Below are positions 52,243 to 61,265 of a stretch of 64,000 nucleotides of DNA, one piece after another (within the stretch, counting starts at the first letter, position 1; each line of letters begins with the position of its first letter). Origin of the DNA: Ensifer adhaerens. Its GTDB lineage: Bacteria; Pseudomonadota; Alphaproteobacteria; Rhizobiales; Rhizobiaceae. Location of the stretch: assembly GCF_020035535.1 (NCBI RefSeq), contig NZ_CP083351.1:558001-622000 (forward strand), read 5' to 3'. A program made the translations under genes and the position numbers. The notes under the pieces are model-generated. The model ran no database searches. It saw only the letters and a list, made by a program, of their open reading frames with translations, and was not told the origin of the DNA.

Positions 52243-54969
52243 ATGGATCAAAACGCCCTCATGGAGGATTTGCGCCGACAGTTGGCCGAAGCGACCGACG
52301 GTCTTGCCCTTTTTCGCGCCCTCTTTGATACCTCAGATTCCGGCTATTCCATTCAGGAAGCGATATACAATGCCGATGGTCGGTTGGTGGATTTTTTAGG
52401 CGTCGACTTCAATCGCGCCTACGAAAAAACAACCGGGATCGCGCCTTGGAGGGGACGCCGGCTGTCCGAAATTCACACGGTCGAAGATTACTGGTTTGAT
52501 TTTTACGACAACGTCCTGCGAACCGGTTCCCCGGGAAGAATAGAGGAGTACTCGCCGCAACATAGTATTTGGCTCAGCGTGAATGCCTCCCGAATCGGAG
52601 GCCAAGGCAGCAAGTTGGTTGCCTCCGTATTCGAAAACATCACCTCTCGCAAGAATGCCGACATTGTCGTGCGCGGGAACGAGACTAAGTTTCGTGCGGT
52701 GTTTGATACTATGATTGAAGCCTGCTGCATTTTTGAAATGATCTATGATGACCTTGGCAGGCCCGTAGATTGGAAGATTCTAGAAGCAAATGCTGGCTAC
52801 GAAAAGCAGAGCGGATTGAAAGATGTCGCAGGCAAGTTGGCTAGTGAGGTAATGCCTGGGACAGAGCCATATTGGATCGAAACATTCGGCCGGGTGGTTG
52901 AAACTGGGGAGGCCGAACAGATTGAAAAGTGGCACCAACCCACGGGACGATGGATTCATAGTTCCACAGCGCGCGTCGGCGGCTCTGGAAGCAGGCGTCT
53001 GGTCAGCGTTTTCTATGACATCACCGAACGCAAACGCGCCGAGATCGCCCTGCGCGAAAGCGAGGAGCGGCAGGCGTTCCTGCTCGAACTTAGTGACGCG
53101 TTGCGGCCGCTATCTGAACCGATAGCGATCCAGGAAACCGCTTGCCGGCTTCTTGGCCGATATCTCGGCGTCGACCGGATGCGATACGTCGAAATGGATA
53201 GGCCACGCGACAATTTCGTCAACGCTCGAAACGATTTCGCGGGTGAGCGCCCGAGCCACATCGGCGTGTACGACACGGCCACTTTCCTCGCCCAGGCCGC
53301 GGCTTTGGCAGATGGGCACTCGCTCGCCATTTCCGAAGTCGCAACGGATAAGGCGCTGAGCGAGGCGGAGCGCGCCGGGATGCTGGCCAATTCGGTCGCC
53401 GCTGCGCTGACAGTGGCGTTGCTGAAAGATGGGGTTGTCGTGGCCGCAATTGCAGCGATGAGCGACACACCACGGTCGTGGAGCGACCTCGATCATGCCA
53501 TCATCGATGAAACCGCCGACCGCACCTGGGCGGCCCTCGAGCGAGCCCGCGCGGAGGCCGCGCTACGCGAAAGTGAGGAACGCTTCCAGCAGTTCGCTGA
53601 AGCGTCTGCCGGCGCGCTCTGGATACGCGATGCGGCCAGGCTGGAGATGGAATATGTCAGCCCCGCCATAACCACCATCTACGGCCGCCAACGGGACTAC
53701 CTACTCGGTGACATCCAGAAATGGGCAGCTCTGATCGTGCCGGAAGATCGCGAGAGCGCGCTCAAGCACATAGAGCGGGCACGCCAAGGCGAGTCGGTGG
53801 TACACGAATTCCGTATTCATCGGCTGTCCGACCACACCTTTCGGTGGGTACGCAATACTGACTTTCCGCTGCGTGACAGCAATGGGAACATCCAACGCAT
53901 CGGCGGCATCGCTGAGGATGTCACCGAAGCCAAGCTCGCCATAGAACATCAGCGCGTTCTGGTTTCCGAACTCCAGCATCGAGTTCGCAACATCATGGCG
54001 ATGATCCGGTCGATGGCCGACCGCAGCGCCGCCGGCGCGGACAGTATCGAAGATTACCGAGGGAACCTTTCGGGTCGGCTTCTCGCACTCTCCCGCGTCC
54101 AGGTCCTGCTGACACGCCAAGCAAACCAGGGTGAATCGCTGAAGACAGTGGTCGAGAACGAGGTGAGCGCGCAAGCACACCATCAAGGCCAGTACGAACT
54201 CTCCGGCCCGGACATCATGTTGTCCCCGAAGGCGGTGGAGGTGCTCTCGCTGACATTTCACGAGCTTTCGACGAATGCGCTGAAATATGGAGCGCTCTCC
54301 GTTCCTGGCGGCATGGTCTCCGTTCAGTGGCGGACCTTTGAAAAGCGCGGCGCCCCTTGGCTGTCGTTAGACTGGGTGGAGACCGGGGCATTGACGCGTA
54401 ATCCGAAAATACGCCGGGGTTTCGGGAGCGACTTGATTGAGGGAAAAATTCCCTACGAGCTGGGGGGAAGCGGAAGGATCACCATCGAACCGAGCGGAGC
54501 CCATTGCCATCTTGAATTGCCGCTGAAGGATCGTGAGAGCATTCTCGAGACAGACGCTCCAATGCCGACAGTCGTCTTTGGGGGAGCCTTGGATATGACC
54601 GGAGCGCCCGATCTCACTGGCCAGACAGTTCTGGTCGTCGAAGACGATTACTATATTGCCGCAGACACCGCCGCGGCTCTCCGTGGTGCCGGTGCAACTG
54701 TGCTTGGGCCATATCCTAGCGAAGAGACGGCGCTCCAGGCGCTTCACGACAACACCCCTACCGCGGCAGTCATCGACTTAAACCTCGGTATCGGTGGCAC
54801 GAAATTCGTGATTGCGCATCTTCTTCGCAAGCGCGCCATCCCCTTTGTCTTCCTCACCGGATACGACGCGAATGTCATCCCGAGCGACTTCATCGATGTG
54901 ACGCGTCTCCAAAAGCCGGCTGAATTGCGCCAGTTGGTCGGCGCTGTTGCCGCAGCACTGGTAACCTGA
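52243..54969 (+). CDS. HWE-family hybrid histidine kinase (PAS-PAS-GAF-PAS-HWE-REC)
   Basis: The protein of about 908 residues is cytosolic, with no membrane segments. Two PAS domains (about 25-150 and 155-275) and a GAF domain (about 285-435) are followed by a third PAS (about 440-560). The HWE kinase core has H579 in S-E-L-Q-H-R-V-R-N-I-M-A-M and the H-E-L-S-T-N-A-L-K-Y-G N-box. A receiver follows with D845 in V-I-D-L-N-L-G. HWE kinases feed the PhyR/EcfG general stress response or light and chemical sensing. The start is not certain (52060 is also open). An ECF sigma gene lies 2 kb downstream. Confidence 0.88.
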   Translation: MDQNALMEDLRRQLAEATDGLALFRALFDTSDSGYSIQEAIYNADGRLVDFLGVDFNRAYEKTTGIAPWRGRRLSEIHTVEDYWFDFYDNVLRTGSPGRIEEYSPQHSIWLSVNASRIGGQGSKLVASVFENITSRKNADIVVRGNETKFRAVFDTMIEACCIFEMIYDDLGRPVDWKILEANAGYEKQSGLKDVAGKLASEVMPGTEPYWIETFGRVVETGEAEQIEKWHQPTGRWIHSSTARVGGSGSRRLVSVFYDITERKRAEIALRESEERQAFLLELSDALRPLSEPIAIQETACRLLGRYLGVDRMRYVEMDRPRDNFVNARNDFAGERPSHIGVYDTATFLAQAAALADGHSLAISEVATDKALSEAERAGMLANSVAAALTVALLKDGVVVAAIAAMSDTPRSWSDLDHAIIDETADRTWAALERARAEAALRESEERFQQFAEASAGALWIRDAARLEMEYVSPAITTIYGRQRDYLLGDIQKWAALIVPEDRESALKHIERARQGESVVHEFRIHRLSDHTFRWVRNTDFPLRDSNGNIQRIGGIAEDVTEAKLAIEHQRVLVSELQHRVRNIMAMIRSMADRSAAGADSIEDYRGNLSGRLLALSRVQVLLTRQANQGESLKTVVENEVSAQAHHQGQYELSGPDIMLSPKAVEVLSLTFHELSTNALKYGALSVPGGMVSVQWRTFEKRGAPWLSLDWVETGALTRNPKIRRGFGSDLIEGKIPYELGGSGRITIEPSGAHCHLELPLKDRESILETDAPMPTVVFGGALDMTGAPDLTGQTVLVVEDDYYIAADTAAALRGAGATVLGPYPSEETALQALHDNTPTAAVIDLNLGIGGTKFVIAHLLRKRAIPFVFLTGYDANVIPSDFIDVTRLQKPAELRQLVGAVAAALVT

Positions 54970-55479
54970 CAAGCGGATGCGGCAACGAAGACTTGGAAGC
55001 CGACGACAAAGTCTCTAAGTGGGCGGTGCGCGAAGCGCTCGCATTGGTTGGTTCGGGGGCTTTCTGCGAAAGCGGTCATCTTGCCTTCTGCATGGGGGAC
55101 TGTCTGGGCTCATCCAAAGCTCGGTCGGTCAGCCAAGCTGACAAATCGGCGGTCCAGTCTAACGAAGTCCAACCTGTACTTCAGGCCCATGGGGACTTTG
55201 TCCGCTTGCGCTGCGAGCGCCTCGATGCCAAGCCGGCAAGGGCGCCGGCAGATTGAGCGCGGCCCTCGGTCGCCTTTCGTCCATATAAAGTTTCACAAGG
55301 TTGAAGATTGAAACTTTGGCGATAATTTCGCGCTCCGGACGGAGCTCATCCATGTCTGCACGATCAATGCAAGTGTCGGAGTGGGCGCTAAATCGCTTTG
55401 CCGACGGCTTTTGACCACAACGGACCGCGCCGCTACATAGGCGTCCAGCCACGTCGATCGGGGAAAGAAGGAGGTTGAG
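54970..55479. other. intergenic, no supported gene
   Basis: Overlapping short frames at 54993-55311 show no domain and no ribosome site. The last 60 bases hold the leader of the next small gene. Confidence 0.35.
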
Positions 55480-55752
55480 TTGGCGCGCTACAAGAACCGC
55501 AAGGGCCTCTTCGATAGCAAGGCACCTTTGTTCGTCCAGAGGTTTGAAGCCGGTCAGGCCGCGGGCCTATGCGGCGGCACCTATCGTTATGTCACCTGGG
55601 GACAGGAGATCCTTGCCGAGGAAAACGAAGTTCTGCCTGCGTTTGGGCAACACGAAAACAATACACCTGGAGACGTGGAGTTGTGGCGCGTGCTGGTCTT
55701 TCCTCAACCGATCCACAGGAATTGGCCGAGGATCGAATGTCATGCACTGTGA
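55480..55752 (+). CDS. hypothetical small protein
   Basis: A 90-residue product from a TTG start with a strong GAAGGAGG ribosome site. It is basic at the N-terminus (A-R-Y-K-N-R-K) and otherwise mixed, with no membrane segment; I do not recognise it. Its last codons overlap the start of the next small gene by 11 bases, which suggests translational coupling. Confidence 0.55.
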   Translation: MARYKNRKGLFDSKAPLFVQRFEAGQAAGLCGGTYRYVTWGQEILAEENEVLPAFGQHENNTPGDVELWRVLVFPQPIHRNWPRIECHAL

Positions 55753-56053
55753 GGGCACGACAAAGTCTTTGGCCACGGCCTTCGTCTCCGAACTCGTCCT
55801 GTCCGCCAACCAGATCGATCAGCTCAGCACATTGGAAATGCGCCGACTGCTTGAACGGGCCGTCGTGACGATCCGAGACATGCAAGGACAGGTCAGCGAC
55901 GACACCAATGGCGAATGGCCCGATCCCCTTGCATATCTGCGGTCGATGGCTGCGGCTGTTGAAAGGAACAACCCAGAGGCGGTCTCACAAGCATTGCTGG
56001 ATGCCGCCAGCATGATCAGGATGCTGCGAATAATCCATGATGAGAAGGAGTGA
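55742..56053 (+). CDS. hypothetical small helical protein
   Basis: A 103-residue product rich in predicted helices: Q-I-D-Q-L-S-T-L-E-M-R-R-L-L-E-R, then A-Y-L-R-S-M-A-A-A-V-E-R. No domain recognised. The longer open frame to 55475 is out of register with the strong ribosome site used by the previous gene, so the ATG at 55742 is used. It could pair with the preceding product as a two-gene unit downstream of the stress kinase. Confidence 0.55.
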   Translation: MHCEGTTKSLATAFVSELVLSANQIDQLSTLEMRRLLERAVVTIRDMQGQVSDDTNGEWPDPLAYLRSMAAAVERNNPEAVSQALLDAASMIRMLRIIHDEKE

Positions 56054-56150
56054 GAGGCCTTTTGTTGTCGACGTATCACTTTGTCAGCCAAGCGTAGTTG
56101 GACGTTGGACATCGTCTCGTTCGTGAACAGCGGAGATAAGAACGACAAGG

Positions 56151-56504
56151 ATGGGTGGCGGGGCCATTGCCTACCTCAGTGCCATCGGAGTGACGGTGGT
56201 ATCTGCGCTTAGCGCAACTGTGGCGGAACGGCGCCGTAAGATGGCCATGGGTGAGCTCAAGCGCTCGGCAGCAGGGACCCGAACGCCGCTGCCACACGCG
56301 CCCGCCGCGAGGCCGGAGTACCGCGGTATCCCGGCCATCTTCGACCAGATGTCCGAGCGCTTAACAAATGATTTCGGGACTCCTTGGTTCCTCGGAACTA
56401 TTGCACGTTTCATGCGTTTCGATGTCGCCGACGACCCCTTCCCCCCGCTGGTCTCGGCTGAGTTCCATCGAACCCCAGGTGGAGCTTTTTTGGCAGTATG
56501 CTGA
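56151..56504 (+). CDS. uncertain hypothetical protein before a terminator
   Basis: A 117-codon frame has a hydrophobic start (A-I-A-Y-L-S-A-I-G-V-T-V-V-S-A-L) and a polar remainder. It ends three bases before a strong plus-strand terminator, which favours a real plus-strand transcript ending here. No domain is recognised and the ribosome site is poor, so the transcript could instead be non-coding. Confidence 0.35.
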   Translation: MGGGAIAYLSAIGVTVVSALSATVAERRRKMAMGELKRSAAGTRTPLPHAPAARPEYRGIPAIFDQMSERLTNDFGTPWFLGTIARFMRFDVADDPFPPLVSAEFHRTPGGAFLAVC

Positions 56505-56506
56505 CT

Positions 56507-56536
56507 GGCCCCGCTCCCCCCAGCGGGGCCGCTTCT
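56507..56536 (+). terminator. rho-independent terminator
   Basis: GGCCCCGCT pairs perfectly with AGCGGGGCC around a C6 loop, followed by GCTTCTTTT. It marks the end of a plus-strand transcript from the small-gene cluster. Confidence 0.8.
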
Positions 56537-56732
56537 TTTCTTGGATGTCTCGCCACTTGGCGCAGATCGGCAATCCTGCCGACTGTAGCCCATCCAAGCG
56601 GTGATACAGTCATCAGATGCAATGTGGATGGAAAAATTACGCGTTATCAGGGGCGCATTCGGAACCGTCTTGGTTTCCCGCGTTTTGGTCTGGTCTCAGT
56701 CGGTTGGGACTGAGGTTAACAAGAAGAACGTC

Positions 56733-56906
56733 ATGCCAGACAAAGGCGGCAGTAGCGAACAACATCGCAAGGCTGGCGAGCAGAGCCACAAGAATAGCAA
56801 GCCCGAAGCCGGCGGCCGGGAAAGCGGCAGCAGCAAAAGCTCAGGGTCTTTCAGTAGCAAAAGCGGATCGGGGTCTGGCGGTCGCGGCGGCGATCGAAAG
56901 AGCTGA
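56733..56906 (+). CDS. KGG-like small hydrophilic stress protein
   Basis: A 57-residue, highly hydrophilic Gly/Ser/Lys-rich product with S-S-E-Q-H-R-K-A-G-E-Q-S-H-K-N, resembling the KGG repeat of YciG/ConD-type stress proteins. It ends in repeats of S-S-K and G-S-G. It would be intrinsically disordered. An AAGAAG ribosome site precedes the ATG. Proteins like this are typical members of the general stress regulon in Rhizobiales, which fits its position just before the ECF sigma gene. Confidence 0.6.
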   Translation: MPDKGGSSEQHRKAGEQSHKNSKPEAGGRESGSSKSSGSFSSKSGSGSGGRGGDRKS

Positions 56907-57107
56907 TACTGCACCAACAGATCCCGCGCCTGTTGACCCCAACCGGGCACTATTTGCCTTTTTTGCGTCGTCCACTGGACAAACAAAAAGGTCCCTCCTC
57001 TGACTGGTTGGAGCGAGGCTACTCTTCTGCGCTTTCTAAAATAGTTTCGGAACATAAGCGTCGGCCGTGCATTGATAGGAGCATCATACCGAAAGGCGCT
57101 CGTTTCC

Positions 57108-57623
57108 ATGCCGTTTACCCCCGAAAAGGAAGACCAGCTGCCGCTGGAAACTCAGGTCGTAGATCTGATACCGGCGCTGCGGTCATTCGCACGCACGTTC
57201 TTTCCATCCAATTTCGAGGCGGACGATCTGGTCCAGGAAACGCTTTTTCGTGCGCTGCGCAGCATCGACAGATTTCAGCCGGGCACAAATCTGAAATCCT
57301 GGCTCTTCACCATCATGCATAATGCGTTTCGCACGCAGTACAAGTTGCGTCGACGGGAAGCGCCAGGGGCGGTTGATTGCGCCGAGATGCCGATCCCGAT
57401 GGCGCCGCCGCAGGAATGGTGCGTGCTCAGTAGCGAATTGCACAAGGCGCTCGACAGATTGGCGCCCGACCATCGGGAAGTGATTGTCCTCGTCGCAGGC
57501 TATGGCTTGAGCTACAAGGAGGCTGCCGATATCTGCGATTGTGCTGTCGGTACCGTCAAGAGCCGCCTTAGCCGAGCCCGTGACGAGCTTGCTGGCCGCA
57601 TGAACGGTGTGCCTGATTTCTGA
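57108..57623 (+). CDS. ECF RNA polymerase sigma factor
   Basis: The 171-residue protein has sigma region 2 (A-D-D-L-V-Q-E-T-L-F-R-A-L, then N-L-K-S-W-L-F-T-I-M-H-N) and region 4 (L-A-P-D-H-R-E-V-I-V-L and S-Y-K-E-A-A-D-I-C, with G-T-V-K-S-R-L-S-R-A-R). It resembles EcfG/ECF26-type factors of Alphaproteobacteria that run general stress responses. The start at 57108 matches family length; a longer frame begins at 57072. No anti-sigma (NepR-like) gene is adjacent, so this may be a secondary EcfG paralogue controlled by a distant NepR. Confidence 0.88.
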   Translation: MPFTPEKEDQLPLETQVVDLIPALRSFARTFFPSNFEADDLVQETLFRALRSIDRFQPGTNLKSWLFTIMHNAFRTQYKLRRREAPGAVDCAEMPIPMAPPQEWCVLSSELHKALDRLAPDHREVIVLVAGYGLSYKEAADICDCAVGTVKSRLSRARDELAGRMNGVPDF

Positions 57624-57684
57624 TTAACTGGATCCCGCATGCAGGGCGAACAAATGGGGCTCCTTTTGGCCGTTGGAAACGCCC

Positions 57685-58014
57685 TTATCGCCTTGCTCGC
57701 CTCCATCCTGCGGCTCGCGCCTCGGCCTCGCTGCAGAACCACCGCTCACCATAATTCCCGTTAATGACGGTTGCCGAATAAAACTTCTGGCCCGGAATAT
57801 GGTAGATCCGCTCCCCTGTATCGATGCTGATATTCCCCTTGATGTCGCAGCTTTGGCCGATGGTCGAGACGATCCCTGAAGGCTCGATCACCCACTCCTC
57901 GATAGAGGTCAGTCCAGCAATACCGCTAACCCCCACGAGCACGAGCAGGGCCGGCGCTTCACGCAGCAATGGCGGTCTTCGCCGCTGCTGATGTCTGTGA
58001 TGCTGATGGCGCAC
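57685..58014 (-). CDS. sunset-domain membrane-anchored protein
   Basis: The 109-residue protein has a His/Arg-rich cytoplasmic start and one hydrophobic segment (A-L-L-V-L-V-G-V-S-G-I-A-G-L). The C-terminal domain is C-D-I-K-G-N-I-S-I-D-T-G-E-R-I-Y-H-I-P-G-Q with the ending R-W-F-C-S-E-A-E-A-R-A-A-G-W-R-R, the sunset domain also found at the end of some thermonucleases. A GTG at 58014 with AGGGGA upstream is used. Two conserved Cys may form a disulfide or bind metal outside the cell. Function unknown. Confidence 0.78.
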   Translation of the reverse strand: MRHQHHRHQQRRRPPLLREAPALLVLVGVSGIAGLTSIEEWVIEPSGIVSTIGQSCDIKGNISIDTGERIYHIPGQKFYSATVINGNYGERWFCSEAEARAAGWRRARR

Positions 58015-58232
58015 TTTGTTCCCCTGGCCACCGTGGTTCCGAGTCAATTGAACGTCAAAGTCGCAGCGATGTCAAAGTAATCTCTAAAATAGCTGTCCAT
58101 TGCATTCATTCGCCCTGCCGGACTCCGATCGGGAACATGCAAGGCCCCAAGGCGTTTTCGCTCAATGCGATCCGGGCGGCCGCCGAATGAGCGGTCATGT
58201 TGCGCCGGAGCGCACTTTCAGGGAGACGAACA

Positions 58233-58781
58233 ATGGCAAGCAACGCGTTAAAAGCCCTTTTGGGAGTCCTTGCTGTGGCGGGCTACCAGAACCGCGATAA
58301 GATCCGTGACCTGTTGAACGGTCTTCGTAATCCTCAGCCTGGGCCGGATGGCCAGCCGCAGGGCGGTGGATGGGGCGACCTTCTGGGCGGGCTGGCCGGG
58401 AGTGGCCAGGCAGGATCGGGTGGACCGGGAGGCCTTGGAGGGCTTTTTGGCGGTAGCGCGACCGCAGGAGGCGGTCTTGCAGGCGGTCTTGGGGAGTTGC
58501 TTCGACAATTCCACGAGACGGGACATGGCGAAACAGCGAACTCGTGGGTACAGCCCGGTGAAAACAAATCGGTCGATAACCGCCAGCTGTCAGAGGTGCT
58601 TGGCCCCGAGGTGCTCGACGAGCTCTCAGCAAGGACAGGCCTCCCGCGCGAGGAAATACTCAGTCGTTTGAGCCGCGAACTCCCGACCGCCGTCGATGAT
58701 CTGACGCCGAACGGACGGCTGCCCACAGACGATGATATGGACCCGTCACCCGACCCTTCCGCGAAGCCTCAGATGATTTAA
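58233..58781 (+). CDS. YidB-family (DUF937) protein
   Basis: The 182-residue protein has a short helical start (A-L-K-A-L-L-G-V-L-A-V-A-G-Y-Q-N-R-D-K-I). A long Gly-rich linker follows (about 40-95), then the C-terminal DUF937 segment with S-W-V-Q-P-G-E-N-K-S-V and L-S-A-R-T-G-L-P-R-E-E-I-L-S-R-L. GGGAG precedes the ATG at 58233. DUF937 proteins are widespread and uncharacterised; alphaproteobacterial ones are often stress-induced, consistent with the neighbours. Confidence 0.82.
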   Translation: MASNALKALLGVLAVAGYQNRDKIRDLLNGLRNPQPGPDGQPQGGGWGDLLGGLAGSGQAGSGGPGGLGGLFGGSATAGGGLAGGLGELLRQFHETGHGETANSWVQPGENKSVDNRQLSEVLGPEVLDELSARTGLPREEILSRLSRELPTAVDDLTPNGRLPTDDDMDPSPDPSAKPQMI

Positions 58782-59365
58782 GGACAGCGGCCTTGAAGAG
58801 CGAAGCCCTCGGCGTCCCTCCTCTTGCGCGAGGAGAAAGGGTGTTCGTCGATGCGGCCTCAGACCGAGTGCTCGCGCTCGCGCTCTCTCTGCCTCGGGCC
58901 CAGATCAGGAGATCTTCCATCGGCCACCTCCTGACACCGGGTAAGCTCGCAAGCAGTCTTGCGTCGCCCGGGCGTCTGGATCCGTCGATGCGCCCTCGAC
59001 GCTGGGTGCAAGGCGTATCTCGGGCGTGCTCTGTTAATCTCAGGCGGCAGGCTTCTTTTCCGCCTGCCACGTCGGGGCCGCCCTCACCGCCGTGGAGGCC
59101 TATTGGCGATGGGACGGTGGCAGGTGCGGGCGCCGCGTAGCCAAATACTCTCGATGATCTCAAGGTCAACTGATCACCCTTGGAGCTTGCTTCGTTTGCT
59201 CATCTGGCGGCAACCGTGACAAGAAGAAATGGCGAGCCTGGATAAAAGTTCCCCGCTGGGTAGGTTGCGTCGGTGCCAGATCGGGACATACTGATCGCCT
59301 GTCGGTCGATGCGGGCCAGGGACCGAAAGGTGAACGCGCTTTCGCCCTGCTTCAGGAGTCGCGTG
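58782..59365. other. intergenic, no supported gene
   Basis: Open frames on both strands (58793-59140 plus, 58660-59169 minus) are long for their GC content but show no domain, are Arg/Pro-rich and antisense to each other. I treat the region as non-coding. Confidence 0.4.
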
Positions 59366-60151
59366 ATGCCTTCCACGACGAATCCCAAGGCGCTTCTCCC
59401 CCATGAAATGAATGAGATCGCCACCATCTTCATCAAAATTCTGCATGAACGCGGACTGCCGCGCGATTGTGAGATGGCGCACACAATCGCCGGACGTATT
59501 CTTGATTGCTATCAAAACGGCATCCGCGAGAGTGGCGCGATCAAGAGGCTGATTGATTTCGAACTGGTCGCTCCCCGAGACAGCGGTGTACAGCATTACG
59601 AAACGTCGAAAGCCCCGCCCGCATGCCCAGGGCCATCGGTTGCCCAGGTCGACCACGATGGGCTCGACATGTTTCAGCGTACCTTTAACCGGGTTTGCAT
59701 TTGCCGCGGTATTCCGCGCTATGGCAAACGGGCAGATCGGCTTTCGCGCTATCTTGCGGATCAGGCCCGCAATGGCGTGTCCGATGAACAATCGCTGCTC
59801 AAGCACGCGATGTTGTTCGAAAAGCCTGACGGCGAACAAATGACAACTTCAGTAGGTGACGGCAATCGGGCGTTTTTCGTAGATAGTCCCCAAGGGATTT
59901 CGCTCGGTCGACTGGGTGTTCCTGTGCCCCGCGATCCTGCGCCACCTTCGTCCATGGGAGGAGTGGCCATGAATGAACAATATGGCTACGGCGTGCCAGA
60001 GCGAAAGTTTTCAACCGGCCTTCCGGTTGGCGCCACGATGGTTTCAATAGTCGTGATTGCTGCCTATCTTTTGGCCGGCTCTTTAAGAGATGACAGCGGG
60101 AATGCGCCCACCATTGTCCTCCCCAAGCCTGCCGTGGCCACCTCGAAGTAG
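59366..60151 (+). CDS. hypothetical protein with C-terminal membrane anchor
   Basis: The 261-residue protein begins with a helical domain (M-N-E-I-A-T-I-F-I-K-I-L and A-G-R-I-L-D-C-Y-Q-N-G). A linker follows, and a hydrophobic helix near the end (M-V-S-I-V-V-I-A-A-Y-L-L-A-G-S) leaves a short tail outside. AGGAG lies seven bases before the ATG at 59366. I do not recognise the family. A tail-anchored cytosolic domain could be an adaptor or sensor at the membrane. Confidence 0.6.
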   Translation: MPSTTNPKALLPHEMNEIATIFIKILHERGLPRDCEMAHTIAGRILDCYQNGIRESGAIKRLIDFELVAPRDSGVQHYETSKAPPACPGPSVAQVDHDGLDMFQRTFNRVCICRGIPRYGKRADRLSRYLADQARNGVSDEQSLLKHAMLFEKPDGEQMTTSVGDGNRAFFVDSPQGISLGRLGVPVPRDPAPPSSMGGVAMNEQYGYGVPERKFSTGLPVGATMVSIVVIAAYLLAGSLRDDSGNAPTIVLPKPAVATSK

Positions 60152-60185
60152 CCCGGAGGTTTGCAAAACCTGTAGCCGCTGAAAT

Positions 60186-60512
60186 AGACGACGATCGGAA
60201 CGCCGGCTCCTATTCTGCGCCGACGGTCGTCGCTGGCGGCTCCGATGCCCTCAAGCTGGTGAATTATGAGCCCTTCGGGCCAATTGCGATGGTAATCCGC
60301 CGCGCCAACAGCCTTCCATTGGCCTTTCTTCCTACGTATTCACCGCATCGAGCAGTCGAGCCCATCACACTGCGCAAGCGCTTGCCGCCGATCTAGTCAG
60401 CATCAATCACTTTGGTCTCGCGTTACCTGAAACGCCTTTCGGTGGCATCAATGGCAGCGGCTATGGTAGCGAGGGCGGAATTGAAACCATATCCCTTGGA
60501 GAGCAAGAATGT
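60186..60512 (+). pseudogene. C-terminal remnant of an aldehyde dehydrogenase
   Basis: One frame reads A-P-T-V-V-A-G-G-S-D-A-L-K-L-V-N-Y-E-P-F-G-P, the conserved E-P-F-G-P of NAD(P)-dependent aldehyde dehydrogenases. After a shift near 60320 the next frame continues S-S-Y-V-F-T-A-S, then L-V-S-I-N-H-F-G, L-P-E-T-P-F-G-G and S-G-Y-G-S-E-G-G-I-E, the normal end of semialdehyde-type enzymes. The catalytic Cys region is absent. The remnant runs into the ridA start, so ridA once followed this enzyme in an operon. Confidence 0.78.
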
Positions 60513-60895
60513 TTGAAGTCATCGACACTGGTTCCGATCCCTGCGACGCTCCGGTCAGCGAAGTCGTCCGCGCCGGCAACCTCGTGTGGTCGGTCCATAT
60601 CTCCGAAGATCCGGTGACCGGCGCGCCTGTCGCCGGCGACATCGAGACCCAGACGCGCAGGACACTGGGAAATCTCGACATTGCGATCCGCGCCGCCGGC
60701 GGCACACTGGCCGATGTCGTGCAGGTTCAGGTTTTCCTCACCGAACGATCTGACGCCGCCGGCATGAACAAGGTTTACGCCGAGTTCTTCAAGGAACCCT
60801 ACCCGGTGCGCGCGACCGTGGTGGTGAAAGAACTGCTGTCGGAAGGCCTTCGCATCGAGATCCTCGCCCACGCGGTTCTCGACAACAAGGCGTAG
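60509..60895 (+). CDS. RidA-family enamine/imine deaminase
   Basis: The 128-residue protein has the RidA (YjgF/YER057c) fold with V-Q-V-Q-V-F-L-T and the ending P-V-R-A-T-V-V-V-K-E-L (with the usual active-site Arg), then R-I-E-I-L-A-H-A-V. RidA hydrolyses reactive enamines produced by PLP dehydratases such as serine/threonine dehydratase; non-RidA subgroups act in catabolic pathways. GGAGAG precedes the ATG. It follows an aldehyde dehydrogenase remnant and is followed by a decayed second copy, so it is probably part of a former catabolic operon. Confidence 0.87.
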   Translation: MFEVIDTGSDPCDAPVSEVVRAGNLVWSVHISEDPVTGAPVAGDIETQTRRTLGNLDIAIRAAGGTLADVVQVQVFLTERSDAAGMNKVYAEFFKEPYPVRATVVVKELLSEGLRIEILAHAVLDNKA

Positions 60896-60905
60896 CGGGC
60901 GGATT

Positions 60906-61265
60906 ATGTTTGAGAAAGTCGAACCGGCATCGAAGCCTCGAAGGCGCCACTGAGCGCCTTGGTGAAGGCCGGCCGCATCGTGCGCTCGGCCATATTGCGA
61001 AAGACCAGACGACGGGCGAGCCCGGTGACATCGAAGCGCAGGTGCGCCAGGGTTTCTAATCTGCGTCAGGCACTCGAGGCGGCCGGGGCACGCTTGCGAT
61101 GTCGTGCAGATCCAGGCCCATCTCGTCGACAAGGCCGACGCTGCCCGCATGAACCGTGTCTATCGCGAGTACTTTTCGGCGCCCTACCCTGTCCGTGCCA
61201 CAGTCGTTGTGGACCTCCTGTCAGCGGGTATACGCCTGGAAATCCTGGTGACAGCCGTCATCTAG
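60906..61265 (+). pseudogene. decayed second RidA-family gene
   Basis: The copy starts M-F-E-K-V like its neighbour. It needs at least two frameshifts to read A-L-V-K-A-G-R-I-V-R-S-A, T-G-E-P-G-D-I-E-A-Q-V-R and then D-V-V-Q-I-Q-A-H-L-V-D-K-A-D-A-A, ending P-V-R-A-T-V-V-V-D-L-L and L-E-I-L-V-T-A-V-I with a normal stop at 61265. It is a tandem duplicate of the preceding ridA that has lost its frame. Confidence 0.75.

Noticed and set aside
58660..59169. Long minus-strand frame opposite the YidB gene end
   Set aside because: Composition (Arg/Ser/Gly-rich) is typical of antisense GC-rich frames and it overlaps the yidB coding end; no domain.
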